64,000 nucleotides of DNA from Morchella semilibera (taxonomy: Eukaryota > Ascomycota > Pezizomycetes > Pezizales > Morchellaceae). The stretch lies in the NCBI GenBank assembly GCA_009192285.1, contig WBVU01000004.1, positions 3,928,001-3,992,000 on the forward strand, in the 5' to 3' direction. The position numbers were made by a program, and so were the translations under genes. Shown here piece by piece: positions 46,211 through 56,265 of this stretch. The first letter of the stretch is position 1. Every line of letters begins with the position of its first letter. A model generated the notes under the pieces. It made no database searches. It had not been told where the DNA came from and was given only the letters and a program-made list of their open reading frames with translations.

Positions 46211-47305
46211 TATTTACCTAGGATCGGTGGTTGGGACCTTTGCGTATTACACGGCCCAGGTTAAAGGTACTGAGTGACTATTTATGCGGGTGACTGGAAT
46301 TTTATGTTGAAGTATTTGTGTGCCGTATGGTTTGTCCTTTGATAGATCATTTAGATTTAGTAACCTGATTTTGGGAGGGTCTCACGCGGTGCGTGTAGTT
46401 TCAAGATTTTTCCACTCGTTACGTTTCCGAACAGGACCGGGTCTGCATACTATGTCTAGGGTTCTTCTTGCTTGACTAGGATAATGAATACTTCGCTGGA
46501 TGCCTGATGTGGCCGCGCTATTATAAGCGATAGAACATGTTCTATGAATGGTTTTTGAATAGGCCAGGTTCCAGTAAATGTCTAATCAATCCAATACAAA
46601 TCAGGCATTAGTAGTTCTTGTCCTAGTACCGTTATTTCTTGAGAAATCCACTACTCTATCTCCGCCTCGCTAAAACGTAATTCCGGGTGAGAAGAAGTGT
46701 GTATCTGCACGAATCCGTGGGGTTTGATTCGCCGGTTCGCTCTTGTTCGGACTTACCACATACAAATACGGGGATAGTGGATTATTCGATAATTAACGGT
46801 AAGGGTTTATCTCTATGGCAACTCAATCGTACTAGACCCTCTCTTCTTTCTGATAGAACATCTCAATTTGATCTATTCGGCGATAGAAAGTGTTCTATTG
46901 CTTACGGGAAGTCCTCCATCATTATGAGCTTCGAGCCTAGACGTGAAACCAATATCTATGGATTTAGGAATACCTTTGCCAATGCCTCAGTGAAAACCTT
47001 GGCGCTAGGTGAGGGGTAGGTGCAGCTCTGTGTCGCCTTTCTTCAACTCTTGGGCAAATTTCAAATTTATCGACTATTTAGCCACCCCCGCCTGAGCCGA
47101 GACCAGCTGTATAAGGGTTGTATATCTATGGGGTTTTCCCTAAGCCAAATTCAACATGATTCAGAGAAAACCATCTGGCTTTCCCTGAACTTCGCAGAGC
47201 ATTGCGCGCATCCTCGCCTACCCAGCCTAGCTTAGGTCAAGAATTCGAACCCTTGTTAGGGAAACACACACGAGCGAGCTATAAAACACCTAGCTTAAAA
47301 CCAAC

Positions 47306-47313
47306 TACATGTA
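47306..47313. promoter_or_regulatory. TACATGTA palindrome 15 bp before an ATG
   Basis: This copy lies just upstream of the membrane-protein start codon at 47328, so it would be in the 5' leader or core promoter. Confidence 0.25.
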
Positions 47314-47327
47314 CCAGTCAGCCATCC

Positions 47328-48308
47328 ATGAATCGGGTTTTCATTTATAACCTCTTTCTTCACTGCTACTTCCTCCCCAATGCGTCGGCACAACTCCAGG
47401 AGGGCGACCCTTTCTGTACCTACGCCGTTTCCGGCACCTACTGCTCGATATCACGATATATGTTATACGTCCTTTATCTCTTTGGCATCATTTATCGAAA
47501 GGAGGATTGGGCGGTTGGTGCAACGTTCGGAACGGCCATGGTTTTTAGTTGTGTTGCTAGTATTCACCTTGTATTATTGGTAACCACGCACACACGTATG
47601 GCATGGGACCCCGACCTGAATCCAGCATTCAACGTAGTTTGTTCCGGTCTGGTCGCAGGCTGCGCACTCATGATATGGTCCTCATCGTTTCATTCCGCAA
47701 AGAGATCTACACGTTTGGCGGTCTTTGCCTGGATGTCACTATCCGTGGCCGGAGTAATTGCTAGCTTGAGATTTCTAGACATCGATATTCATCCGGTGGG
47801 GTCAATTTCTGAGTGCAGCGATAATATACCGATGAGAGCTGGGCAACCGGCTTTTATTGAGCATTTCACTACCGTCTTTTCCTTTCCTGGAATTCCGTAC
47901 TGGACATTATTTAAGATCCTGTTTCCGCCGGAAATCGTTCTGGCCTTGGTATGCGGTGCCTCACGCACGGATCCTGTATCGCTTGTAAAAGAGCTTTATG
48001 TACGCTGGCCGTTCCGGATGTTCTGGCAGATTCTTTCCCTGTCGGTGGTAGCGGTATTACAAGTGGCAATCTTGTTGTTGGTTCTTCTTGATCTCGTTTT
48101 AACCGAATATTTCGCCTGGGAAGAGAGTGAAAGTATTTCTAGTGTAGGACAGTGGGGTCGAATAGTGGAAATAGTCATTGTTTTTGGGGCAGCGGCCGCA
48201 TACAGATGGCTTAAGCAAAGGGACGCAAAAAAGGCACAGGGGGGCGAGAACCAGGTTATGTCAGAACAGGCGCGCCCCCCACGCGGACGTGTTAATAGTT
48301 CTGTATAG
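47328..48308 (+). CDS. multi-pass membrane protein, 326 aa, unknown function
   Basis: This is a single open frame from ATG 47328, chosen because a signal-peptide-like segment NRVFIYNLFLHCYFLPNASA follows directly. The frame stays open upstream, but without signal character. Hydrophobic spans follow at YMLYVLYLFGII, GATFGTAMVFSCVASIHLVL, VVCSGLVAGCALMIW, LAVFAWMSLSVAGVIASL, VVAVLQVAILLLVLLDLVL and IVEIVIVFGAAAAY, about six or seven in all. The C-terminal tail is basic and polar. The WTLFKILFPPEIVLALVC segment recalls the core of uncharacterised fungal integral-membrane proteins. No catalytic motif is visible. A decayed gene for another membrane protein lies 2.2 kb upstream. Confidence 0.75.
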   Translation: MNRVFIYNLFLHCYFLPNASAQLQEGDPFCTYAVSGTYCSISRYMLYVLYLFGIIYRKEDWAVGATFGTAMVFSCVASIHLVLLVTTHTRMAWDPDLNPAFNVVCSGLVAGCALMIWSSSFHSAKRSTRLAVFAWMSLSVAGVIASLRFLDIDIHPVGSISECSDNIPMRAGQPAFIEHFTTVFSFPGIPYWTLFKILFPPEIVLALVCGASRTDPVSLVKELYVRWPFRMFWQILSLSVVAVLQVAILLLVLLDLVLTEYFAWEESESISSVGQWGRIVEIVIVFGAAAAYRWLKQRDAKKAQGGENQVMSEQARPPRGRVNSSV

Positions 48309-49117
48309 ATGGAAGCAATTATTAATTCTGAGCCAGTTGGCGCCTGATATAAAGCTCGTGAAACCACAATAAATTACTGCTGAGATAATATGAAAGACAG
48401 GGTTTATTCCCCTTCCCATCCCATGGGTTACCTCTCAGCGGGGAGAGCCTGCCGCGGACTACCGGGTAGACCATTCAATCTCCCGCGATTATACAGTATG
48501 AAGTAGAGTATTATAAGCCTTTCTGGTGGGGCGTCCTCAGGGTTAAGGTCAACAAAAAATGGCGAGGTGCTTCGCAATGAGCAAAAAGTCAATCCCAAGC
48601 TGACTGTACGGCTTTTTCCTAACAATTAGCGTTTCACGATTTCCGCCCCGCCAAATATACCCGACGTCAGGCCACCCCGACGTCAGGTCGGGCACTACCA
48701 AGATTAAGCGAGGCATACCACAGCCGCAGTTAAACGAGAGCACCAACCATCACCATGTGCCACCACCACCACCAATAGGATTAAGCGAGACCACCACCAC
48801 TACCATCACTAAATACTACCTGCGTCTGGGAATGACTGCTATGCTGGTGCACTGAATTGATATATGGCGCCAATGCCATCAGCAAGCTCGTGGCCTTCTC
48901 CTGGCGCAAACCCCTGCACCAGGGCACGAACGCCAAGCCTTACCACCTGGCGCCAGTAGCCCGTGGAGATGCATCCTACCATATCATCTCCTGGCGCAAC
49001 CCTGTCGCCAGGGCGGAGACTACAAGCCTTGCGCCTGGAGCCCCCAGGCGTAAGCCTCTCGCCAGGGCAGAGACTCTAAGCCTTCACGCCTGGAGCGCCC
49101 GGGCGATCTCCAAGCCT
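48309..49117. other. intergenic region with CAC-rich and GC-rich repeats
   Basis: No gene is supported. A (CCA)n-type stretch lies at about 48755-48800, next to repeated GATTAAGCGAG words. A GC-rich palindromic repeat array (48870-49117) runs up to the left end of the pogo element. Confidence 0.6.
48870..49117. repeat. GC-rich palindromic minisatellite beside the pogo element
   Basis: Words such as CTCCTGGCGCAA, CGCCAGGGC.GAGACT and AAGCCTT.CGCCTGGAGC recur at irregular 45-65 bp spacing. Each contains self-complementary CCAGGCG/CGCCTGG parts. The GGCGCCAG-type words resemble the pogo terminus CTGGCGT, but the array lies outside the TA that bounds the element. Confidence 0.55.
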
Positions 49118-49119
49118 TA

Positions 49120-49175
49120 ACGCCAGTTACCCGGAAGTGGGTCGCGACGGGGAAGTAGGCCACCAGTGAGGCAAC
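49120..49175 (+). repeat. left terminal inverted repeat of the pogo element
   Basis: It starts ACGCCAGTTACCCGGAAGTG and ends GAGGCAAC. It pairs with 51266-51319 with several mismatches and one or two indels. Confidence 0.9.
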
Positions 49176-49221
49176 CGATACTATATTTTTTGTATACAAC
49201 AATTACAACAACATACTTCCG

Positions 49222-50835
49222 ATGGCACGGGTTAAAGAGAGACAGGTTCCGGAGGAGGAGTTGCGTATTCTAAAAGCTCTAGACGCCCTACACAAAGACC
49301 CTAAACTATCTATCCGAGCTGCTGGACGGTCATATGGGGTACCTAGGACGACACTTACAAACAGATTTAACGGAAAAACCAAATCGAGAATTGAAGCCCA
49401 CAAACACCAACAATTGCTTACCGATGAGGAGGAAAAGGCTATTGAAAAATGGATTGGCCGATTAGATGATATTGGAATTCCACCAAGGCTTACACATTTG
49501 CATGATATGGCGGCTTCGGTCCTACAACAAAGAGGTGATGGATCGGAAACACATATAGGACAACATTGGATTACACGTTTTTTAGATAGACACCCAGAAA
49601 TTGCCTGTCGGCTTTCTGCACGGATTGATAATGAACGGGCCGCAGCTAATAATCCTAAAATGATCAATACATATTTCAATCGATTGTCGGAAGTGAAAAG
49701 TCGATATAAGATTTCCCCTGACGACACATACAATGCAGACGAGACTGGCTTTGCAATCGGAGAAGCTAGACAGACAAAGGTTCTAGTACGTCGTAAACGC
49801 CGAACTTCAAGAATACGACAGCCCGGAAATCGTGAATGGGTTTCAATACTTGAATGTGTATCTGCTCGGGGTAAAGTGCTACCTGCCTTTATTGTTTATA
49901 AAGGTGAATCACATCTTCTTGGTTGGCATGATTATGAAGAACGGGATGAAGCTACATTTGCTTTATCAAAGACAGGCTGGATTAACGACAATTTGGGTTT
50001 TCAATGGCTCAAAACACATTTTAATCCATATACTTCAACAACTAATAATCGATTACTGATTATCGATGGACATTCCTCACATTTAACGCTTGAATTTATC
50101 GAATTTTGCTTTGACCATAATATTCACCTTCTCTGTCTTCCACCTCACGCAACTCATTTGCTTCAACCTCTTGATATCGGATTATTTTTGCCTCTCAAAC
50201 AGTATTTTTCAAATCTGCTTGATTTGTGGACAAGAACACATCCATATTGCCGAATAACCAAAGGAGATTTTTTTCCTTTGCTTACAAAAGCTCGAAAATC
50301 AACATTTACAGAAAAAAACATCAAGTCCGCATTTGCTAGTGCTGGAATCGTTCCTTTCCGTCGCCACCGTGTTCTTGACATCCTTCAACACCCAATAACC
50401 AATATTGCTAAACCCAACAAACCTACCGATCCTGGAGCAAGCATACCTAATAACGCTAAAGATATACAAAATATGAAAACAACTGTTGAGAAGTCTGACA
50501 AATTAGAAGACGTGAAGACAATGTTTAATCTACTAGCTAAATCTGCAGCTATAGCATTTGCTGACCTCGCAATTGCTCGCGAAACCATCCATCAATTGAC
50601 AACCTCGCAAAAAAAAAGCAAAATCGATAAGCGACAAATCAGTAAAGCTTTAGTTATATCAAGATCAGATCTTGATAGGTTGCGCAAGCTCCGCTTGCAG
50701 CAAGAAGAGAAAAAGAAACAGGCAGAAGTCAAGCGTTCACAAAAAAGGAGAAACAGAAAAGAAATATCTCCTAGGAGTAAGAAACTCAATCTCATACTAG
50801 CTTTATTAATCATTACTAAGTATTTCATTAGTTAG
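49222..50835 (+). CDS. pogo/Fot1-family DDE transposase, 537 aa
   Basis: A single intact frame starts with ATG 49222, about 46 bp inside the left terminal repeat. The N-terminus has a psq-type helix-turn-helix (residues about 12-52, LSIRAAGRSYGVPRTTLTNR) and then a CENP-B/Tc5-type DNA-binding domain (about 60-130, ending HWITRFLDRHPEIACR). The catalytic DDE domain shows Asp173 in YNADETGF, Asp282 in IIDGHSSH and Asp318 in LLQPLDIGLF. The 35-residue spacing between the last two is the D35D pattern of Fot1-like elements. The C-terminus is Lys/Arg-rich (about 480-525). The protein should bind the terminal repeats and catalyse cut-and-paste movement into TA. Confidence 0.95.
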   Translation: MARVKERQVPEEELRILKALDALHKDPKLSIRAAGRSYGVPRTTLTNRFNGKTKSRIEAHKHQQLLTDEEEKAIEKWIGRLDDIGIPPRLTHLHDMAASVLQQRGDGSETHIGQHWITRFLDRHPEIACRLSARIDNERAAANNPKMINTYFNRLSEVKSRYKISPDDTYNADETGFAIGEARQTKVLVRRKRRTSRIRQPGNREWVSILECVSARGKVLPAFIVYKGESHLLGWHDYEERDEATFALSKTGWINDNLGFQWLKTHFNPYTSTTNNRLLIIDGHSSHLTLEFIEFCFDHNIHLLCLPPHATHLLQPLDIGLFLPLKQYFSNLLDLWTRTHPYCRITKGDFFPLLTKARKSTFTEKNIKSAFASAGIVPFRRHRVLDILQHPITNIAKPNKPTDPGASIPNNAKDIQNMKTTVEKSDKLEDVKTMFNLLAKSAAIAFADLAIARETIHQLTTSQKKSKIDKRQISKALVISRSDLDRLRKLRLQQEEKKKQAEVKRSQKRRNRKEISPRSKKLNLILALLIITKYFIS

Positions 50836-51265
50836 GAAACCCTCGCATAACAGAGACTCTCATACTGCAATACCATTGGCACTGGCATATGATCGCTCAC
50901 GCGATACGAATATTCAACAATATTCCTTGAATACCATCACGGAAAACACCCTTGGTACAGATCACACTCGAGTTCCACTTGGCCCATGCAGGTTTAATAT
51001 AAGGAATATGTAATATTCTTTCCTTACTACAGGTTAGTGTCTAGTATAATTAGTTTTTGGCTTGCAGGTTTTAATATCTTCTAGCAAAGTAGGTAGCGAG
51101 GGGGGTAGCAACATGAAAGTAGAACCACAACCAACTCAGCTTTTCTATTCTTTATTTTTTGGGCCTTAGAAAGATCCTTTAGTTTATTCTAGTTTAACTC
51201 ATATTACTCTTTCTGCTATTATTCAGTTGTTGTTGAATTAACAATCTTTCTTTACATTTGGCTCA

Positions 51266-51319
51266 GTTGCCGACCGTGGCCCACTTCACCGTCGCGACCC
51301 ACTTCCCCGTACCTGGCGT
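51266..51319 (-). repeat. right terminal inverted repeat of the pogo element
   Basis: Its reverse complement begins ACGCCAGGTACGGGGAAGTG and ends GGTCGGCAAC, matching the left repeat. TA follows at 51320-51321. Confidence 0.9.
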
Positions 51320-51335
51320 TAGTGGTCTCCCGCCG

Positions 51336-51388
51336 TCCTCCACCTCCATCTCCACCTCCACCTCCACCTCCACCTCCATCTCCATCTT
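51336..51388 (+). repeat. CCACCT/CATCTC microsatellite
   Basis: Hexamers CTCCAC and CTCCAT alternate for about 50 bp just outside the right end of the pogo element. Confidence 0.8.
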
Positions 51389-52639
51389 GAGTATCTCCCT
51401 ACCTCTATATCCCGACAACCATTATACTGGTTTCTGGTGGGGTGAAGTTCCGGTTAGGGGCACCGATCCCTGCAAAACTTTATTATATAGGCTTTTTGAG
51501 GGGTGACCTTAGGGTTAGAATTGCGTTTGTATGAGTGACCATTATGGGACTTCATTTTACACCAAAGATCATTATGGCAGGGTCCATTTTTGAAATTCAC
51601 AAACTAGTGATATCATTTTCTGTTATATCCTGCTGTACAACCAGTATTTACAGATTCAAAATCAAGAATAGTGCCTGCACACCTTTAAAACGGAAACTTG
51701 CATTATATACCTGACATAATGCTACCAGCGGTTCTGCCCCTGGAATTATTATAGCGGGGTTTTGCCACGCCTACACTCACACTAATACAGCGCCCAGGCT
51801 CACGCCCACGTCCACGCCAAAGTCATTGTACTACGGTAGCTCTAGGAGGCGCCACTTGCACCAGTGTTACGGAGCAACACAGAGACAACAGACAAGAGAG
51901 CCGAGGTACACAACCGAGGCAGGAACGAGGACGAAGACGAGAGACGAGCGCGAGGGAACTTAACCGAGGAGCAGAGTTGTGGGGCAGAGGGTCCAGATGG
52001 CCTCTCTGACGAAGACGTGGAGACGAAGGTACCAGTAGACGACACGGACTACGGTCATGGACTATAGACGAGGCGAGGCGAAGCGGAGCAAGGACGAAGC
52101 GAAGCGAGGACGGGACGAGATACTATGGAGTTAGGGTTAGTGATCAAGCTGTATTTGTTTTAGGGTACAAATAGCAAACCACAGCTAGGGAAAGCCTAGG
52201 CACATGACTACAACTATAACCGCAGGTACAAAAATGAAACCCCATCCACCCCTAGGAGAGCTCAACCCAAAATTCGAAGGCACAACCCTCAAAGCCGAGT
52301 CTTACAACACCCAAGAAAGAAGACAAGAACAACACCAAGCACGGGTCCTATGCATGCCATCACCCTTATAACAGCAATCCATGCGAGGGAGGAAGAGCCC
52401 CTACCCGAACCAACAGCTCAACCCAAGTCAGAGGCACAACCCCCTAAGTCGAGTCTAACAAATCAGTCCAGCAAAGACCAAAACCCAAAACAGCCCAATC
52501 CATACCGAGGCACAACCCCGAGACCAGGACTAACAACAGGTACATCCTCCAAAGAAAAAGAAGCAGAGCAAACTCCAACTTCTAGCGGCCCCAGACCTAC
52601 CATAATGACGCCCCGATTTCCACCCCCGGAAATCACTCT

Positions 52640-53710
52640 AGCGCGGTCGCGTACTTTTCACGTAAACGACCCCACACAAACGACTACAAGGTTAAGCGAG
52701 AATGCCACCCACCTGTCCCCACACGCGCGACCCCACATTTATACGATCTCATATATGCGACCCATTTCTCGTCAATACATACCTGTTCTCGTTACCCCCC
52801 ATCAACCCAGAGGTGCCCTCCGGTTGCTCTTATGTATCGCCTATGAATAGGACTGACATGTTTTTCATGTCATCAGTATCGACCGCCACCTATACCCTCA
52901 CCCCCGCCTTCATCTCTATCTCGAGTATCTCATTACCCCATATTGAGTGCGACACCTATGCTAACGTCTATATAGAGTCCTACACCCAAACACACCCCCA
53001 AATCCACGCCATGGACACACTCGTAGTGATGCCATGTTAGAACACACGCATATCAACGCCATGGACACGCTCAAACTGAGGCCCTGAATCAACGGCATGG
53101 ACGTGCCCGAATCGACGCCATGGACATGCCCGAAACGATAACTTCTGCAGGTATGGAGGTAGGCGGGCGAGCATATATTTCTACAGTTAATCACCTGAAC
53201 TGTCCAACCGTTAGTGGGACCTCGATTCCTAGAGAAAACGCGCACTTCCCACGTAAACGACCCCACATAAACGACTACAGGGTCAAGCGAGAATGCCACC
53301 TTTGCACCTCTCCCGCGCGACCCTACATATATGCAAGATGCAGCACACCCAAATTCTTGCACTTCCAAAAAGCGACAGGTCGCATTTGGCTCGCCTAAGC
53401 TCCCGCCATCACCTCCGCGCCCACCTCTATCTCCATTTCCATCTTTACCTCCAACCATATCTCCATTTCGAGTATCTTCCTATCCCATATTCAGACACCT
53501 ATGCTAATACCTATATAGAGTCCTACGCTCAAACCAACGCCCAAACACACGGCATAGACAAACCAAACCCACGCCTAGGATATCCCCAAATCCGATCCTA
53601 GGGCATGCCCAAATTGATGGCATAGATACGCTCGGAACAACGGCATGGACATGCCCGGAATGGCGGCGTCTGCAGGTGTGAGGGCAAAAAATACATATAT
53701 CTATATTCAT
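52640..53710 (+). repeat. diverged direct duplication, units of roughly 500-570 bp
   Basis: Unit 1 (about 52640-53205) and unit 2 (about 53238-53710) share blocks in the same order. These are CACGTAAACGACCCCACA, AAGCGAGAATGCCACC, CTATATAGAGTCCTAC and ACTTCTGCAGGT/CGTCTGCAGGT. Both units also contain repeated GGCATGGACATGCCCG words. Substitutions and indels are frequent, so the duplication is old. Confidence 0.65.
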
Positions 53711-54891
53711 GGGAGTGAGAGCTTTTCATTACCCAGCATGAGGTGCCGTTTGCCGCCCAGGTTGTCCAATCGCCGATGTGGTGCTAGAGTACCAACGGAG
53801 GGGGGTGTCTAAGGTTCTACTGTAACCGTTCGTCTGGCAATGTTTCAGCATCGGGTTCATAGGGCATGTGTGGGCCAGGACGAAACCAAATCTCGTACTG
53901 ATGCTAATGTACAGTATGCAACTCTCCATAAATATGACCTCTCGCATATGACCACCATACGACTACCCATATACGAGGCCACATATACGGGGTCTTTGTG
54001 TGAACTTATGTCCTTAAACAAATAACGACATATATATATTACTCCACATATATGCCCGACTCCATACCGGGAATGTAGAAATAACCGGGATAGTGGTATA
54101 TGGAGATGGAGACGGGGGTGGAGATGAAAGTGGCTGGTTATTTAAATACCGGCAAGTTAATCCAAAGCAGGTCTAGCTAGAATAGGACCGGAGAGATTAA
54201 GTGAGTATTGATTTATGACGTCAGAAAATCCTACCCACATTATGATTCTCGATAGATAAATTGATAGCGTACTGGGGTTCTTGCCTGCTACAAGTGAATA
54301 TTATCTTTAACTCAATAATCTTTACTAGCGAGATATGTTATGCTACATCCTCACCATCAGTTGCCGCCCATGATGCACTTTACCTTTAGTATGCGCATTG
54401 TCATGTTGAAGCCCAGACAGGACTAGCATACATACAAATATACTAAAGCATCGAAAATAAATGAATAGGACACCTCGGCCTCTACATCTCCACATACGTC
54501 ATACCTATTTTCCCTACACACTAGAGCAACCTTTATACATGTACCTGATAGCCATTATGTCAATTCCACCTCTCCCGTCTCACCCAGCACTTATTACATT
54601 GCTTTAATGAAATGCAACCGTGTAGTTTCCTTTACGTTGCCAACTGTCCACTCCCAACCAAATCTGTCTTTTCAAAATATTCACTTCGCCCGTACACGTT
54701 ACCACAATTTCTAGCTATAAATCTCTATCTTACTCCCCCCCTCTCCGGCTCTCTTTCATCATTCCAACTCACCACCCTATCCTCTCATCATCTCCTTATA
54801 AAGCAAAAACTGCTGATAGTGGGTTAGTTCTCTGCTCCGATTTTATTTCTTTCTCAACTAATAAGCGCTTCCGACACCGTCAATATATAGA

Positions 54892-56155
54892 ATGAAAACC
54901 CCCAAGAAGTGTTCCATCTGCAGGATGTCCTTCAGCGATGCTAGTGCATTTGCATACCACAGACGGGCAAGTAACCTCCAAGCTCTATTTTATATCCTTA
55001 CTTATATGTATCTTTACTAGACTACCCATCAAACAACCACAACTGTAAAAACCCGTAACAACGAAAACTTGATTTTCCATAGGAATAACATAAATGGCTG
55101 TTTTACTTGCCCATGTGGTTATCGTTCAAACACACCCGATATGGTTCGGAAGCATGCTTTAGAATTCAACCTAGATCATTTTGGGAACCTCCCTACCGGT
55201 TCCCATATTACTCCAGGGGGACTCATGGTCGCCAATTGGCCCCTAGACAATACCGAAACAGCCAAGAGAGCTAAAAACCCCGTTCAGCAAGATGGAGTTG
55301 GTCGTGGTCAAGTTACCGGAATGAGCTCAGCTGCGCCAGTCCCACCACCTCATATTCCCACAAGCAATCCCTTTGCCTTTGCATCAGCCGTTTCCGCTGA
55401 ACCCGAACAGCGCTCCTATACACCCCCGGGTTGTCCTACAGGTTATCTTTTGATCCTTCCCAACATTATGCTCTAGAATCCTCAGGACCAGTATTTCAAC
55501 CGTCTCTTCTAGGTACGCAAGTATTTTGATACAATCTAATGATATTTATTCATCGCTAACCCCTATCAATTCCATAGAGCTCGGTTCAAGCCGCCTCTTC
55601 TCTACTGTGTCTGAGCGTAGCGAGGCCGCCGCACCCTCTTTGCAAGCTACGCCGTGGCAAGATCTTCTATATGGTACTAGCAATACTGGGATATTTAATG
55701 GCGCAAATCCTGCGGCATTTAAACCCTTCTCTGATTCCTCTTCATCAACCGTATCACTCCCTACTCATGGCCGTGGAGATCGGGCAATGCCCTCCCCACC
55801 GATATCTGATATCTCCCCTACTATTGAACCCCAATCCTCTTCTCTCAATCTCTATAACGAGAAAGGCAAAGCAGTTATAATTGATTGTGTTACACCCAGA
55901 ACCATTGGTGCTGCTGTATCATCACTTACCCCTTCTCGACGCGCAGAATGCTTTGGACTGTACTATCTCGCAGCGTACAAGGTTATCATTTGCCTTGATT
56001 GTCAGTCAGGACTGGATCCTCAACATGTTTTTGTCCATCTCAAAAGGGAGCATCACCTACCACAGAAAGCTAAAGACGATCTCGAGCAGCTGGTTAATGA
56101 ACTTTCACCTCTTCCTGTCAACCNGTTTGACATGCGATGCCATTTAGGTAAATAG
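54892..56155 (+). CDS. C2H2 zinc-finger protein with OrsD-like domain (multi-exon, frame problem)
   Basis: ATG 54892 opens a C2H2 finger, KCSICRMSFSDASAFAYHRR. A GC-AG intron (54967-55020, donor GCAAGT) would lead in phase into a second finger-like unit GCFTCPCGYRSNTPDMVRKH. A Pro/Ser-rich middle follows, then an intron at 55513-55577 (donor GTACGC, branch CGCTAACC). The C-terminal part, YYLAAYKVIICLDCQSGLD then VFVHLKREHHLPQKA, resembles the zinc-binding start of the OrsD (DUF3505) domain. Between 55084 and 55513 the frame must change once, near CACCCCCGGG (55430-55440); a missing base in the C5 run would do it. An N at 56124 lies in the last exon, and the frame ends soon after, shorter than usual for OrsD proteins. 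DNA binding is likely; the biological role is unknown. It may be a truncated or pseudogenised copy. Confidence 0.5.
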
Positions 56156-56265
56156 ACCGAGTAAGAACAAGCCATGATCCATTATCCATTGTCCTACTAT
56201 TCGGAATCGGATGGGGTATAAATTGGAGGTGTGCTGACCAGCTCGGGCTGCGTCAATTTACCCCA

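Larger units (their letters stand above)
45124..47327. other. intergenic region with one MITE
   Basis: No gene is supported. Overlapping short frames at 45223-45900 and 46687-47019 have no domains. A family-B MITE occupies 46086-46210 and a TACATGTA palindrome sits at 47306-47313, 15 bp before the next ATG. A short CAGTCTCGGCG tandem is at about 45759-45782. Confidence 0.6.
49120..51319 (+). mobile_element. complete pogo/Fot1-type DNA transposon, 2200 bp
   Basis: The element begins ACGCCAG and ends CTGGCGT, with TA directly outside both ends (49118-49119 and 51320-51321), the target duplication of the Tc1/mariner/pogo group. The terminal inverted repeats are about 55 bp (49120-49175 and 51266-51319) and share GGAAGTGGGTCGCGACGG with few mismatches. 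One uninterrupted transposase frame lies inside. All parts needed for an autonomous element are present; whether it is active cannot be told from one copy. Confidence 0.92.
51322..54891. other. gene-free region with microsatellite and diverged duplication
   Basis: No gene is supported. It contains a (CCACCT/CATCTC)n microsatellite (51336-51388), a purine-rich GACGA/GCGAAGC stretch (about 51920-52120) and a telomere-like TTAGGGTTAG (52132). A diverged tandem duplication covers about 52640-53710, and one TACATGTA lies at 54536. The 166-codon frame at 52350-52850 is Pro/Thr/Ser low complexity and overlaps the duplication. Confidence 0.55.

Noticed and set aside
46687-47019. 110-codon open frame
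   Set aside because: No recognisable domain and no supporting context, just upstream of a better supported gene.
47240-47251. possible minus-strand tRNA box B (GGGTTCGAATTC)
   Set aside because: Box A lies too close and no cloverleaf can be drawn.
52350-52850. 166-codon Pro/Thr/Ser-rich frame
   Set aside because: Low complexity, and its 3' half overlaps the diverged duplication at 52640-53710.
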